Positions 1 through 9,248 of a stretch of 43,186 nucleotides of DNA are shown here, one piece after another. Every line of letters begins with the position of its first letter. The first letter of the stretch is position 1. The position numbers were made by a program, and so were the translations under genes. The notes beneath the pieces are model-generated. The model worked only from the letters and a program-made list of their open reading frames with translations. It was not told where the DNA came from and searched no databases. This stretch comes from Nocardioidaceae bacterium. GTDB taxonomy: Bacteria > Actinomycetota > Actinomycetes > Propionibacteriales > Nocardioidaceae. The stretch lies in contig JAICWH010000009.1 in NCBI GenBank assembly GCA_025934895.1, positions 1 to 43,186 on the forward strand. Direction: 5' to 3'.

Positions 1-514
1 AGTATCGCCGCGACCGGTTGGGGGAGGTGTCGACGAACACGTGGCTGCACCGCGAGGCGTCACAGACGCCGAACCGGGCGGCCCCCAGCTCGCAGACCAG
101 GTTCGAGAGGCCCAGCAGCGACTCGGCCACCAGCAGCTCGCCGACCGACGACTGCCGCTCCGCCACGTGCAGGTGCCAGCGGCTCCCGCCCGGTCCTGTG
201 TCGCGACCGTGCCCGTGCCCGTGACCGTGCCCGTGCCCGTGACCGTGCGCGTGACCGGAGATGGACGGCGTCGCCGGGTGCTTGGCCAGCAGCACGTTGA
301 GCCGCTCCACGACGACGTCCTCCGCACCGGCGTTGGACGCCTCGAAGACCCCGCGCAGCTCACGCACGAACCGGCGGAGCGTCCCGGCGTCCTTGTCCGT
401 CGCCGCCGGCTGCAGCCAGGGCCGGTCGGCCAGGAAGGAGGCCAGGTGGGCGGCGTCGGTCAGGTCGGCGTTGACCAGCGCGGCGGCTCCCTCGGCGTAA
501 CGAACAAAGTCCAT
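1..514 (-). CDS. CGNR zinc-finger (ABATE-type) regulator, C-terminus cut by window edge
   Basis: The reading frame runs off the left end, so about 171 residues are visible. The N-terminus (MDFVRYAEGAAALVNADL) and the part following the repeat fit the stress-response ABATE domain of CGNR proteins. The last visible residues have the start of the zinc finger: Cys-Asp-Ala-Ser-Arg-Cys, then Val-Phe-Val-Asp and Asn-Arg, as in family members that end with a C-G-N-R signature. Family members are thought to be transcriptional regulators. Odd feature: a run of eight His alternating with Gly or Ala at about residues 87-102, encoded by a short tandem repeat, which could bind Zn or Ni. The ATG at 514 is preceded by TAAGAT six bases upstream, suggesting a leaderless mRNA. 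It lies 48 bp downstream of the helicase-associated gene on the same strand. Confidence 0.8.
   Translation of the reverse strand, partial: MDFVRYAEGAAALVNADLTDAAHLASFLADRPWLQPAATDKDAGTLRRFVRELRGVFEASNAGAEDVVVERLNVLLAKHPATPSISGHAHGHGHGHGHGHGHGRDTGPGGSRWHLHVAERQSSVGELLVAESLLGLSNLVCELGAARFGVCDASRCSHVFVDTSPNRSRRY
205..258. repeat. 18-bp tandem repeat coding for poly(His-Gly)
   Basis: Two exact copies of an 18-bp unit (205-222, 223-240) and a third diverged copy (241-258). Each unit is itself made of 6-bp subunits of the GTGCCC/GTGACC type. On the minus strand it encodes the alternating His-Gly tract of the CGNR protein. The unit length is a multiple of three, so copy-number changes keep the frame. 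Confidence 0.85.
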
Positions 515-520
515 CCCAAC

Positions 521-526
521 ATCTTA
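521..526 (-). promoter_or_regulatory. -10 element of the CGNR gene (leaderless)
   Basis: TAAGAT on the minus strand, six bases before the ATG. This spacing puts the transcription start at or next to the start codon. No Shine-Dalgarno sequence is seen. Confidence 0.5.
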
Positions 527-562
527 CTTCGGGCGCCCAGACGGAGTCGGGGTCCGCGGATC

Positions 563-2974
563 CTAGCCCTCGACGCGACGCACACCGGAGATGCGGTGCA
601 CGGCGAAGGTGCGGACGTCCTCGGTGCGGTGGTCGTAGGCCGCCAGCCGACCCGCGTCGATCTTGACCGGGTCGACGACGCGCTCGACGCTCGAGCCGTG
701 GCTGTCGACGTAGCCGATCCAGACGCTCTGCCCCGCCTCGACCGCCTCCCGCAGCACGGCCAGGGTCGAGGCCGGGGACGGCGGGTCGACCGCGAACAGC
801 GCAGGGTCGGGTCGGGTGTCGGCGGCCCGGTCCCCGGCGCGCAGGGCCCGGACCGTCGAGGCGATCCACGCCGCCGCGTGTGCGGAGGCCCGTCCGCGCG
901 GCTGGTCAGGCGGCGAGCCGGGCGCGGGACGCCGCGGCGTGCGGACCCTCTGCACCTCGCGGCGGGCCACCCGGACGCTGCCGTCCGGTGCCTCGACGAC
1001 CGGTGCCGACCCGAGCTCACGCAGCCGGGGAAGCAGCAGCTCGACAGGGACGTCGCTGACCACGACCGTGGGCGCTATCCGCCGCAGCCGCAGAGGACCC
1101 GCCCGGGGATGGTGCAGCAGCTCCGCGAGTGCTGCCTCGTCGTCACTGCGCAGGAAGGACTCGGCCGCCCCGACCCGGACTGTCCCGAACCTGCGGGACA
1201 CGTCGTCGACGAGGTAGCTCAGCGCCTGGGGCACCGGGGTGCGCGACGCGGAGGCGAGGAAGGCGTGCACCTCGGCAGCGGACCAGCCCGAGTCGAACGC
1301 GCGGCGCACGGACGCCTCGCCGAAGCGGTAGACGGTGGCGCCGCCCCGCGACTCGACGTCCGCGACGGCCGCGAGCCGCTGAGTCAGCTCGGGCTCCAGG
1401 GGGCCGGGCGCCACGGCCGTGAGGTCGGCCTGCAGCAGCACGTGGTCGACGGTCGGTGGCAGGTGGCGGACGAGCGCCGCGGGAGCCGCCCGGGCGGGGT
1501 CGTCGGCGGTGAGCAGGGCCCGGCCATGCGTGGACATCCCGCCCAGGGCGGTCACCCCGACGACGGCCGACTCCTCCACGACCCAGGTCACGGCCTGAGC
1601 GCGGGCGGCGGGCCGGCGCGGCCGGAGCCAGGTCACCCGCTCGACGAGAGAAGGCGGTCCGGTGCCGGCGGCGAGCACCGACCCGGACGGCATGGCGGCG
1701 ATCTCCCGCAGCGCCATCTGCCGGGTCTCGGGCAGCCAGACCCGCTCCAGGTCGGGCACGAGTGCGTTGACCGGCTTGCCGTTCTGCCGGCCACAGACCA
1801 GCCCGGTCAGACGGCCGCCGGCCAGCCAGGCCAGGGCCAGCCGGGTCCACCGGTCGGCGACGGACGCCGCGCTCCAGAGGTCGAACGCGTCGGTCGGCAG
1901 CCACACCGAGCCCCCGTCCGCAGCGGTGCCGACCGCGAGCAGGTCGGCGGCGACGGCGAGCTCGACGTGCAGGGCAGCGGTGCGCTCGTCGAGGTGCAGC
2001 AGCTCGGCCGCCGCCTTGAGATCGCGGACCCCGAGCCCCCCGGTCCGCAGCGCGGGCGGCGGAGCGCTGCCCCAGTGCTCCAGCAGCAGCTCGACGTGCC
2101 GCACCAACTCGAACGCCGCTCCTCCTGCGGTGCGGTCCACCAGCTCCGGGTCCCGCTCGGAGGTGACCAGGACCGGTGCGAGGTCGACCGGGTGCCTGGT
2201 CGTGTGGCCGCCCCGGAGCCAGATCGCCACCTCCCGGGGTACGGCGACGTGCCGGCTGTCGCGGGCCACCAGCAGGGCCCGGGACAGCAGCTGCTCGACC
2301 GGACCGCCGCCGGGGCGCGACGTGGACCGCTCGGTGGACTCGACGGATCCCTCCTTGCCCTCCCGGTCCAGGTGCTCGAGGATCGCCCGCGCCTGCGGGC
2401 CGACGTCGCCCAGCAGCCTCCCGACGGTGGCGGGGTCCTCGAGCAGCTCGACCACAGCCGCCACGTCGTGCTGCCTGCTGCCGGTCGGGGTGAGGTCCAG
2501 GTCACGGGCCAAGGTGGTCAGCCTTGACGGACCATAGGCCCCCAGCAGCACGGTGGCGGACGGTCCGAGCTTGCTGAGCCGGGTCCCGAGGATGTCGGTG
2601 AGGCTGCTCAGCGCGCGCAGCGAGTCGTCGGTACCCCACAGGAGGACCAGTCCGCGGATCCGGTGCAGCGCCCGGTCCACGCTCTCCGGTGCGGCGTTGA
2701 CCCGGGCCCGCAGCAGCTGCACGGACGTTGTGCCGCCCGACGCCAGGGCGGCGTCCAGCACGGCCAGCTCGAGGTGGGTGAGCTGGTCGACGGCCAGCAC
2801 CGCCGACGCGCGGGTGCCGATCCTGGACGCCAGCCGCGAGGTGTCCTGCGGGACAGGGGTCACCAGGTCGGGGCGCGCGGCCAGCAGGCCGGCGAGCTGC
2901 TCGTCGGACCAGCCGCGCAGCTGGTCGGCCAGGGTGCGCGGCGCGGCATCGGGCGACCGCGGCGGGGTAGGCAT
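563..2974 (-). CDS. Helicase-associated domain protein (XPB-partner type) with WYL-like C-terminus
   Basis: An 803-residue protein starting MPTPPRSPDAAPRTLADQL. The N-terminal part (about residues 15-130: LRGWSDEQLAGLLAARPDLV, then winged-helix-like segments) and the long middle fit the actinobacterial helicase-associated family (Helicase_C_3/XPB-Ssl2-like, like Rv0862c of M. tuberculosis). The last 65 residues (VWIGYVDSHG, RVVDPVKIDAGRLAAYDH, FAVHRISGVRR) resemble a WYL ligand-sensing domain. In other actinobacteria this gene often neighbours the XPB DNA-repair helicase. No helicase gene is visible here, though one could lie left of the window beyond the CGNR gene. The frame stays open upstream to 3472, but ATG 2974 is chosen because TATCGT lies seven bases before it and the upstream sequence overlaps the divergent SDR gene. 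A role in DNA repair or transcription is family-based inference. Confidence 0.82.
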   Translation of the reverse strand: MPTPPRSPDAAPRTLADQLRGWSDEQLAGLLAARPDLVTPVPQDTSRLASRIGTRASAVLAVDQLTHLELAVLDAALASGGTTSVQLLRARVNAAPESVDRALHRIRGLVLLWGTDDSLRALSSLTDILGTRLSKLGPSATVLLGAYGPSRLTTLARDLDLTPTGSRQHDVAAVVELLEDPATVGRLLGDVGPQARAILEHLDREGKEGSVESTERSTSRPGGGPVEQLLSRALLVARDSRHVAVPREVAIWLRGGHTTRHPVDLAPVLVTSERDPELVDRTAGGAAFELVRHVELLLEHWGSAPPPALRTGGLGVRDLKAAAELLHLDERTAALHVELAVAADLLAVGTAADGGSVWLPTDAFDLWSAASVADRWTRLALAWLAGGRLTGLVCGRQNGKPVNALVPDLERVWLPETRQMALREIAAMPSGSVLAAGTGPPSLVERVTWLRPRRPAARAQAVTWVVEESAVVGVTALGGMSTHGRALLTADDPARAAPAALVRHLPPTVDHVLLQADLTAVAPGPLEPELTQRLAAVADVESRGGATVYRFGEASVRRAFDSGWSAAEVHAFLASASRTPVPQALSYLVDDVSRRFGTVRVGAAESFLRSDDEAALAELLHHPRAGPLRLRRIAPTVVVSDVPVELLLPRLRELGSAPVVEAPDGSVRVARREVQRVRTPRRPAPGSPPDQPRGRASAHAAAWIASTVRALRAGDRAADTRPDPALFAVDPPSPASTLAVLREAVEAGQSVWIGYVDSHGSSVERVVDPVKIDAGRLAAYDHRTEDVRTFAVHRISGVRRVEG

Positions 2975-2981
2975 CCTCCCC

Positions 2982-2987
2982 ACGATA
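2982..2987 (-). promoter_or_regulatory. -10 element of the helicase-associated gene
   Basis: TATCGT on the minus strand, seven bases before ATG 2974. Part of a 69-bp divergent promoter region shared with the SDR gene. Confidence 0.5.
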
Positions 2988-3031
2988 CCGACCGCCGGCG
3001 ACCCCCCTGTCCACGCCGCCTGCGCGCCGCC

Positions 3032-3037
3032 TAAGGT
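3032..3037 (+). promoter_or_regulatory. -10 element of the SDR gene (leaderless)
   Basis: TAAGGT ends six bases before ATG 3044, so the transcript probably begins at the start codon. Confidence 0.55.
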
Positions 3038-3043
3038 CGGCAG

Positions 3044-3838
3044 ATGACTGAGACGACGAGCACCACGACGACCGACAGGGGCACCGGACCACTCGAGGGC
3101 CGCACCGCGCTCGTCACCGGTGGGGCCAGTGGCATCGGCCGGGCGGTGGCGACGGGGCTGTCCGCGCGCGGCGCGCACGTGCTGGTCCTGGACCGGGACG
3201 AGGACGGTGCCCGCACGGTGGCCGAGGAGGTCGGCGGGAAACCGCTGGTGGCCGACCTCTCGGACGGGGAGTCCATCGACGCGCTCGGGCTGGGCGGGCT
3301 CGGGGTCGACATCCTGGTCAACAACGCCGGGATCCAGCACGTGGCCCCGGTCGAGGACTTCGACCCCGAACGGTTCGCGTTCATCCAGCGGCTGATGCTC
3401 GAGGCGCCGTTCCGGCTGGCCCGCGGGCTGCTGCCGGGGATGTACGAGCGGGGCTGGGGACGTCTGGTGCATGTCTCATCGGTGCACGGACACCGCGCCT
3501 CGCCGTTCAAGTCGGCCTACGTCTCGGCCAAGCACGGGCTCGAGGGGCTGTCCAAGGTGATCGCGCTCGAGGCCGCCGGGAAGGGCGTCACCAGCAACAC
3601 CGTCTGTCCCGGCTACGTCCGCACGCCCCTGGTTGAGGGCCAGATCGCCGATCAGGCCCGCTCCCACGGCATCCCCGAGGACCAGGTGCTCGACACGGTC
3701 CTGCTCGGCCGGACACCGATCAAGCGGCTCGTCGAACCGGCCGAGGTGGCCGACCTCGTCTGCTTCCTGTGCGGGCCGGGCACCGACTCGGTGACCGGGA
3801 GCTCGTTCCTGATGGACGGCGGCTGGACCGCCACGTGA
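3044..3838 (+). CDS. 3-Hydroxybutyrate dehydrogenase-like short-chain dehydrogenase
   Basis: A 264-residue classical SDR. It shows the nucleotide-binding TGGASGIG (25-32), the structural NNAG (93-96), and the catalytic Ser146, Tyr159 and Lys163 (SAYVSAKHG). The C-terminal half (SNTVCPGYVRTPLV, then QIADQARSHGI, then LLGRTPIKRLVEPAEVA and GSSFLMDGGWTA) is characteristic of NAD-dependent 3-hydroxybutyrate dehydrogenases, which interconvert 3-hydroxybutyrate and acetoacetate in the cytosol. The first 17 residues are a Thr-rich extension ahead of the Rossmann fold. The gene is probably leaderless. Its last 187 bp are overlapped by the antisense reading frame of the convergent gatD. The exact substrate is a family-level assignment. 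Confidence 0.85.
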   Translation: MTETTSTTTTDRGTGPLEGRTALVTGGASGIGRAVATGLSARGAHVLVLDRDEDGARTVAEEVGGKPLVADLSDGESIDALGLGGLGVDILVNNAGIQHVAPVEDFDPERFAFIQRLMLEAPFRLARGLLPGMYERGWGRLVHVSSVHGHRASPFKSAYVSAKHGLEGLSKVIALEAAGKGVTSNTVCPGYVRTPLVEGQIADQARSHGIPEDQVLDTVLLGRTPIKRLVEPAEVADLVCFLCGPGTDSVTGSSFLMDGGWTAT

Positions 3839-4578
3839 CGGCGGCGCCGCCGTAGCCATCCTCCAGACCTCGCCGCGGCGCGTCTCTCGGCCCGCAGCCG
3901 CAGCACCGCCTCGTCCTCGAAGGTGGGCAGCTCGCCCACCACGAGCTCGAGCAGGTGGTCGGCGAGCCGGTCGTTGCGGACCAGGGCCGGTCCGTGCAGG
4001 TAGGTCCCGATGACACGGTCCTGGACGGCGCCCTCGGTGCTCCGGTCGCCGTTCCCGGTGCCCCGTTCCAGTCGGCCGAGGGGGCGCGCGCGAGGCCCGA
4101 GGTGCGCGTCGCCCTGGTGGTTCTCGAAACCGGTCAGGAAGCCCACCCCTGCGATGCCCTCGCTCTCGGCCAGCACCTCTCCGACCGCCCGGGCACCGGG
4201 CAGCCGGCCACAACGCACGTCGAGCAGTCCGAGCCCCTCCAGGACCTCGCCGTCGGGAGCGGCGAACTCCGTCGAGAGCAGCTGGTACCCGGCGCAGACG
4301 CCGAAGCAGGCCGCTCCCCGGGCGACGGCCTCGACGAGCCCCCGGTCGCCGACCAGCTGCTGCCAGGCCAGGAGCATCGACGCGTCCTCGCCTCCACCGA
4401 GGAGGTACACGTCACCGGACCGGGGGACCGGGTCGTGCAGCCCCACCTCGACGACCCGGCAGCCGATCTGACGGGCACGTGCCCGGTGCGCGAGGGCCAG
4501 GGCGTTGCCCCGGTCGCCGTACGTGCCGAGGGCCTCCGGGTAGACCAGGACGACACAGACATCGGAGTCAGGAGGCAT
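3652..4578 (-). CDS. gatD: Lipid II isoglutaminyl synthase, glutamine amidotransferase subunit GatD
   Basis: A class I glutamine amidotransferase of the CobB/CobQ-like type that supplies ammonia to MurT for amidation of D-Glu in lipid II at the cytoplasmic membrane. Visible features: LGTYGDRGN near residue 18, GGGEDAS (61-67), nucleophile Cys95 in GVCAGYQL, LTGFENHQG near 148-156, and His195 in GTYLHGP. It starts with an 11-bp overlap inside the end of murT, so the two are translationally coupled. Family members are about 240 residues long; this frame gives 308. From about residue 241 on it reads antisense through the conserved 3' end of the SDR gene and is Arg/Ser-rich. The extra ~65 residues are therefore either a true lost-stop extension or a sign of a frameshift or missed stop near 3860. 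Confidence 0.88.
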   Translation of the reverse strand: MPPDSDVCVVLVYPEALGTYGDRGNALALAHRARARQIGCRVVEVGLHDPVPRSGDVYLLGGGEDASMLLAWQQLVGDRGLVEAVARGAACFGVCAGYQLLSTEFAAPDGEVLEGLGLLDVRCGRLPGARAVGEVLAESEGIAGVGFLTGFENHQGDAHLGPRARPLGRLERGTGNGDRSTEGAVQDRVIGTYLHGPALVRNDRLADHLLELVVGELPTFEDEAVLRLRAERRAAARSGGWLRRRRRHVAVQPPSIRNELPVTESVPGPHRKQTRSATSAGSTSRLIGVRPSRTVSSTWSSGMPWERA

Positions 4579-5821
4579 GTCCGAGCTCCCGTCGGGCGTC
4601 CTGGAACGCGCCGTAGTTGGCGACGACGTCGACGGGCCCGGGTGGCACCATGGCCAGGGCGGACACGACGTTCGGGGCCCGGCGTACGTCGCTGAGCCCG
4701 TCCATCTGCAGGCGGACGACCATGTCGGTGGCACGCCGGCCGGTGACGACGACCGGTCGACCGGTGATCCCGGCGAACGGCACGTCGTAGAGCCAGGACG
4801 GGTCGCGGCCGTCGACCCCGTCGGAGCTGAAGGCCAGCACCAGGGGCGCTGTTCCCGCCGAGACCAGACCGAGCGCCTCGACCCAGCCAGCGGGGTTCTT
4901 GGCCAGGATGAGCCGGGCCCTCCGACCGGCGCTCTCCAGCACGTCGTAGCGGCCCGCGATCGAGACGATGTCGCGCAGCGAGTCCGCCGCGTCCTGCGGG
5001 TCCGCGCCGAGGGTGGTCGCGGCCACCACCGCCATCGCCGCGTTCGCGAGGTTCGCCTGGCCGGGCAGCCCGACCTGGAGCGCAACCCGCCGGGTGTCGC
5101 CCACCAGGTCGGCGCCCTCGAGGCGCCAGTGCGGGGTGGGGCGTCGCAGCCCGCACGTGCACCGCCAGTCCTCCGCTGTGCGGCGGCACTCCTGGCCACA
5201 CCGGGGACAGACCAGTGCGTCCTGGGTCCACCGGATGCCGACGCCGACCCAGGTCTGCCGGCTCGCGGCGAGCGCCGAGAACACCACGTCCGGGTCGTCG
5301 CAGTTGGCCACCGCGTGGTCGAGCCCGCTGAGGGCGCTGTGCCAGCTGGACGCGACCGCGGCGACCTCGTGATGTCGGTGCAGCTGGTCGCGCGACAGGT
5401 TCAGCAGCACCGCGGTCCGGGCACGAGTCTGCTCCAGCGTCCACGGCAGCCAGCCCTCGTCCGTCTCGAGCACCACCACCGGTGCGGAGCCGGCGGCCAG
5501 TGCGCGGACGATGCCGGCCGGTGTGTTGGCGCCGTCGGCGTTGTGGTCGACCGGCGAACGGGTGCGCAGGCAGGCGGTGAGGTACGTCGAGGTCGTCGTC
5601 TTGCCGTTGGTGCCGCTGACGAGCACGACCTCACGGTTCCGGGCCAGCTCCCGGGGCGCCTGCGGCGCGAGCGCCAGCAGGACCCGGCCGCCGATCACGC
5701 CGCCGGATCCCAGCCCGGTGCTCCGGGAGAGCCGCTCGGCGAGTCGGCCGAGCCGGGCGGCGACGGCAACACGCGGCGTCCCGCGTTGCGATGTTCGTTG
5801 CGATGCTCTCCGCCTGCTCAC
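4568..5821 (-). CDS. murT: Lipid II isoglutaminyl synthase, Mur-ligase subunit MurT
   Basis: A 417-residue Mur ligase family protein that activates the D-Glu alpha-carboxyl of lipid II with ATP; GatD supplies the ammonia. The ATP loop is SGTNGKTTT near residue 70. A four-cysteine zinc ribbon typical of MurT follows (Cys205, Cys208, Cys221, Cys223). Then come LPGQANLANAAMA in the central domain, the AGRYDVLE segment and the C-terminal DUF1727 region (ILAKNPAGWVEAL, NYGAFQDAR). The start is taken as GTG 5821, with GTG 5827 as the alternative. A weak TTAACT six bases upstream could be the -10 site. The frame is open far upstream, but that part is antisense to the acyl-CoA synthetase. It forms an operon with gatD. 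The product influences peptidoglycan cross-linking. Confidence 0.92.
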   Translation of the reverse strand: MSRRRASQRTSQRGTPRVAVAARLGRLAERLSRSTGLGSGGVIGGRVLLALAPQAPRELARNREVVLVSGTNGKTTTSTYLTACLRTRSPVDHNADGANTPAGIVRALAAGSAPVVVLETDEGWLPWTLEQTRARTAVLLNLSRDQLHRHHEVAAVASSWHSALSGLDHAVANCDDPDVVFSALAASRQTWVGVGIRWTQDALVCPRCGQECRRTAEDWRCTCGLRRPTPHWRLEGADLVGDTRRVALQVGLPGQANLANAAMAVVAATTLGADPQDAADSLRDIVSIAGRYDVLESAGRRARLILAKNPAGWVEALGLVSAGTAPLVLAFSSDGVDGRDPSWLYDVPFAGITGRPVVVTGRRATDMVVRLQMDGLSDVRRAPNVVSALAMVPPGPVDVVANYGAFQDARRELGHAS

Positions 5822-5923
5822 CGTCACAGTTAACGACAAGTCGCCTGACTCCAGCCTTAACGCCCCACCCATCGGCCTCGGGGACGGCCCGCTCGCACCC
5901 TCGCACACACGACCGCGGCTCAC

Positions 5924-5929
5924 TAGGGT
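5924..5929 (+). promoter_or_regulatory. -10 element of the acyl-CoA synthetase gene
   Basis: TAGGGT ends six bases before ATG 5936. No Shine-Dalgarno sequence is seen, so the gene is probably leaderless. Confidence 0.55.
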
Positions 5930-5935
5930 TCGGAC

Positions 5936-7548
<1,613 letters not shown>

Positions 7549-7552
<4 letters not shown>

Positions 7553-9201
7553 GCGACGACCTCGACCGGCTGGCCGAGGACTACCAGGACTTCCGGTTGC
7601 GGACCGCGCCGACCTGGGCGCACCTGATCGGGGAGTACCGCTACGCCGACCGGTTCGACGACGTCAGCCGAGCGGCTGAGGATGCGGCCGCGGAGGAGTC
7701 GCGGGCGTTCGCGAGGCGCGCCGTGTCGGTGCCGGAGGAAGGGCTCGACGACCAGCAGCGGGTCACCCGCTCGATCCTCGCCTGGGACGCGGAGTCGCGG
7801 GCCGGCCTGCTGGAGTCGCGGACCACTGAGTTCGCCGCGAACCCGATCTTCGGCGTCCAGGCCAGCCTCGGGGTCTACATCCCCAAGCTGGCCGTCCCGG
7901 ACACCGGGGTCGCCGAGGCGATGGTCGGCAAGTTCGAGCACGTCGCGGTCCACTTCCACGACCTGGCCGAGCGGCACCGGGAGGGCGTCGCGTCCGGTCG
8001 CACCCCGGCGGCCTTCGCGGTGGCCCAGACGGCCTCCCAGCTCGACGAGTGGCTGGCGACCCCGGTGAACCAGGACCCGATGCTCGCCGTCCAGGACCCG
8101 CCGTCGGGCATGGATGCCGCGCGGTGGCACGAGCGCCTGTTGGCCGTCGTGCAGAAGCAGGTGCGACCGGCGGTCGAGCACTACCGCGACGTGCTCCGCG
8201 ACGAGGTCGCCCCGCACGCCCGGCCCGACGAGCGGTGCGGGCTGGTGCACCTCCCGGACGGGGAGGAGGTGTATGCCAGGGCGGTCGCGTTCTACACCAC
8301 CGTGGACATGGCTCCCGCGGAGATCCACCGGGTCGGGCTGGAGCAGGTCGCGTCGCTGGCGGAGGAGTACGCCGCACTCGGGCCGGAGGTGGTCGGCACC
8401 TCCGACGTACCGTCGGTGTTCGCTGCGCTGCGGGACGACCCGGCCCTGCACCACACCAGCGGCGAGGAGATCGTGGCGGCGTCCAAGGCTGCGATGGCCA
8501 AGGCGCGCGCGGCGACGGGCGACTGGTTCGGCCGGGTGCCACGCTCCGAGTGCGACGTGGAGGCGACGACCAGCGGCGCGATCGCCTACTATTTCGCCCC
8601 GCCCCGCGACGGCAGCCGTGGTGGCGTGTTCTTCATGAACGTCTCGGAGCCCGAGGGCTGGGGGCGCTATGAGATCGAGAACACCAGCTACCACGAGGGC
8701 ATCCCGGGCCACCACCTGCAGCTCGGGATCGCGGCCGAGCTGGACGGGATCCCGGAGTTCCGCAAGCGGGCGTTCATCGCGGCGTACGGCGAGGGGTGGG
8801 GGCTCTACGCCGAGCGGCTCGCGGACGAGATGGGGCTGTACTCCTCGCCGCTGGACCGGATGGGGATGCTGTCCGCGGACTCGATGCGCGCCTGCCGGCT
8901 GGTCGTGGACACCGGGATGCACGCGCTCGGCTGGAGCCGGCAGCAGGCGGTCGACTACATGCTGGCGAACTCGCCGATGCGCGCCGGACACGTGACAGCC
9001 GAGGTCGACCGGTATGCCGTCACCCCCGGTCAGGCGCTGTCCTACATGATCGGCCGGCTGGAGATCCAGCGGATCCGCCGGGCCGTCGAGGAGCGCCGGG
9101 GCGACGCGTTCGACATCAAGGCGTTCCACGACGCGGTCCTCGACTCCGGCCCGATGCCGCTGGGCCTCCTCGACCAGGTGGTCACCTCCCGCCTGGCCTG
9201 A
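7549..9201 (+). CDS. DUF885 family metallopeptidase-like protein
   Basis: A 550-residue DUF885 protein. The signature [10 protein letters not shown] lies at 382-391, and [16 protein letters not shown] near 414-429 supplies the second Glu/helix typical of gluzincin-like metallopeptidases. There is also a Y[17 protein letters not shown] segment near the C-terminus, conserved in the family. No signal peptide is seen, so it is probably cytoplasmic, although some DUF885 proteins elsewhere are secreted. The start (ATG 7549) overlaps the synthetase stop. It ends 48 bp from the convergent subtilase gene. Peptidase or carboxypeptidase activity is inferred from the zinc motif; the substrate is unknown. 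Confidence 0.88.
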
Positions 9202-9248
9202 CCACGGCTCGGCAGGCCGCCTCTGCAGAAGGGACGGCTCGTCAGGGG

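Noticed and set aside
41-2527. Long plus-strand open frame of 828 codons
   Set aside because: It is antisense to the CGNR and helicase-associated genes; its composition (Pro, Arg, Gly, Gln-rich, no domains) is typical of a GC-rich shadow frame.
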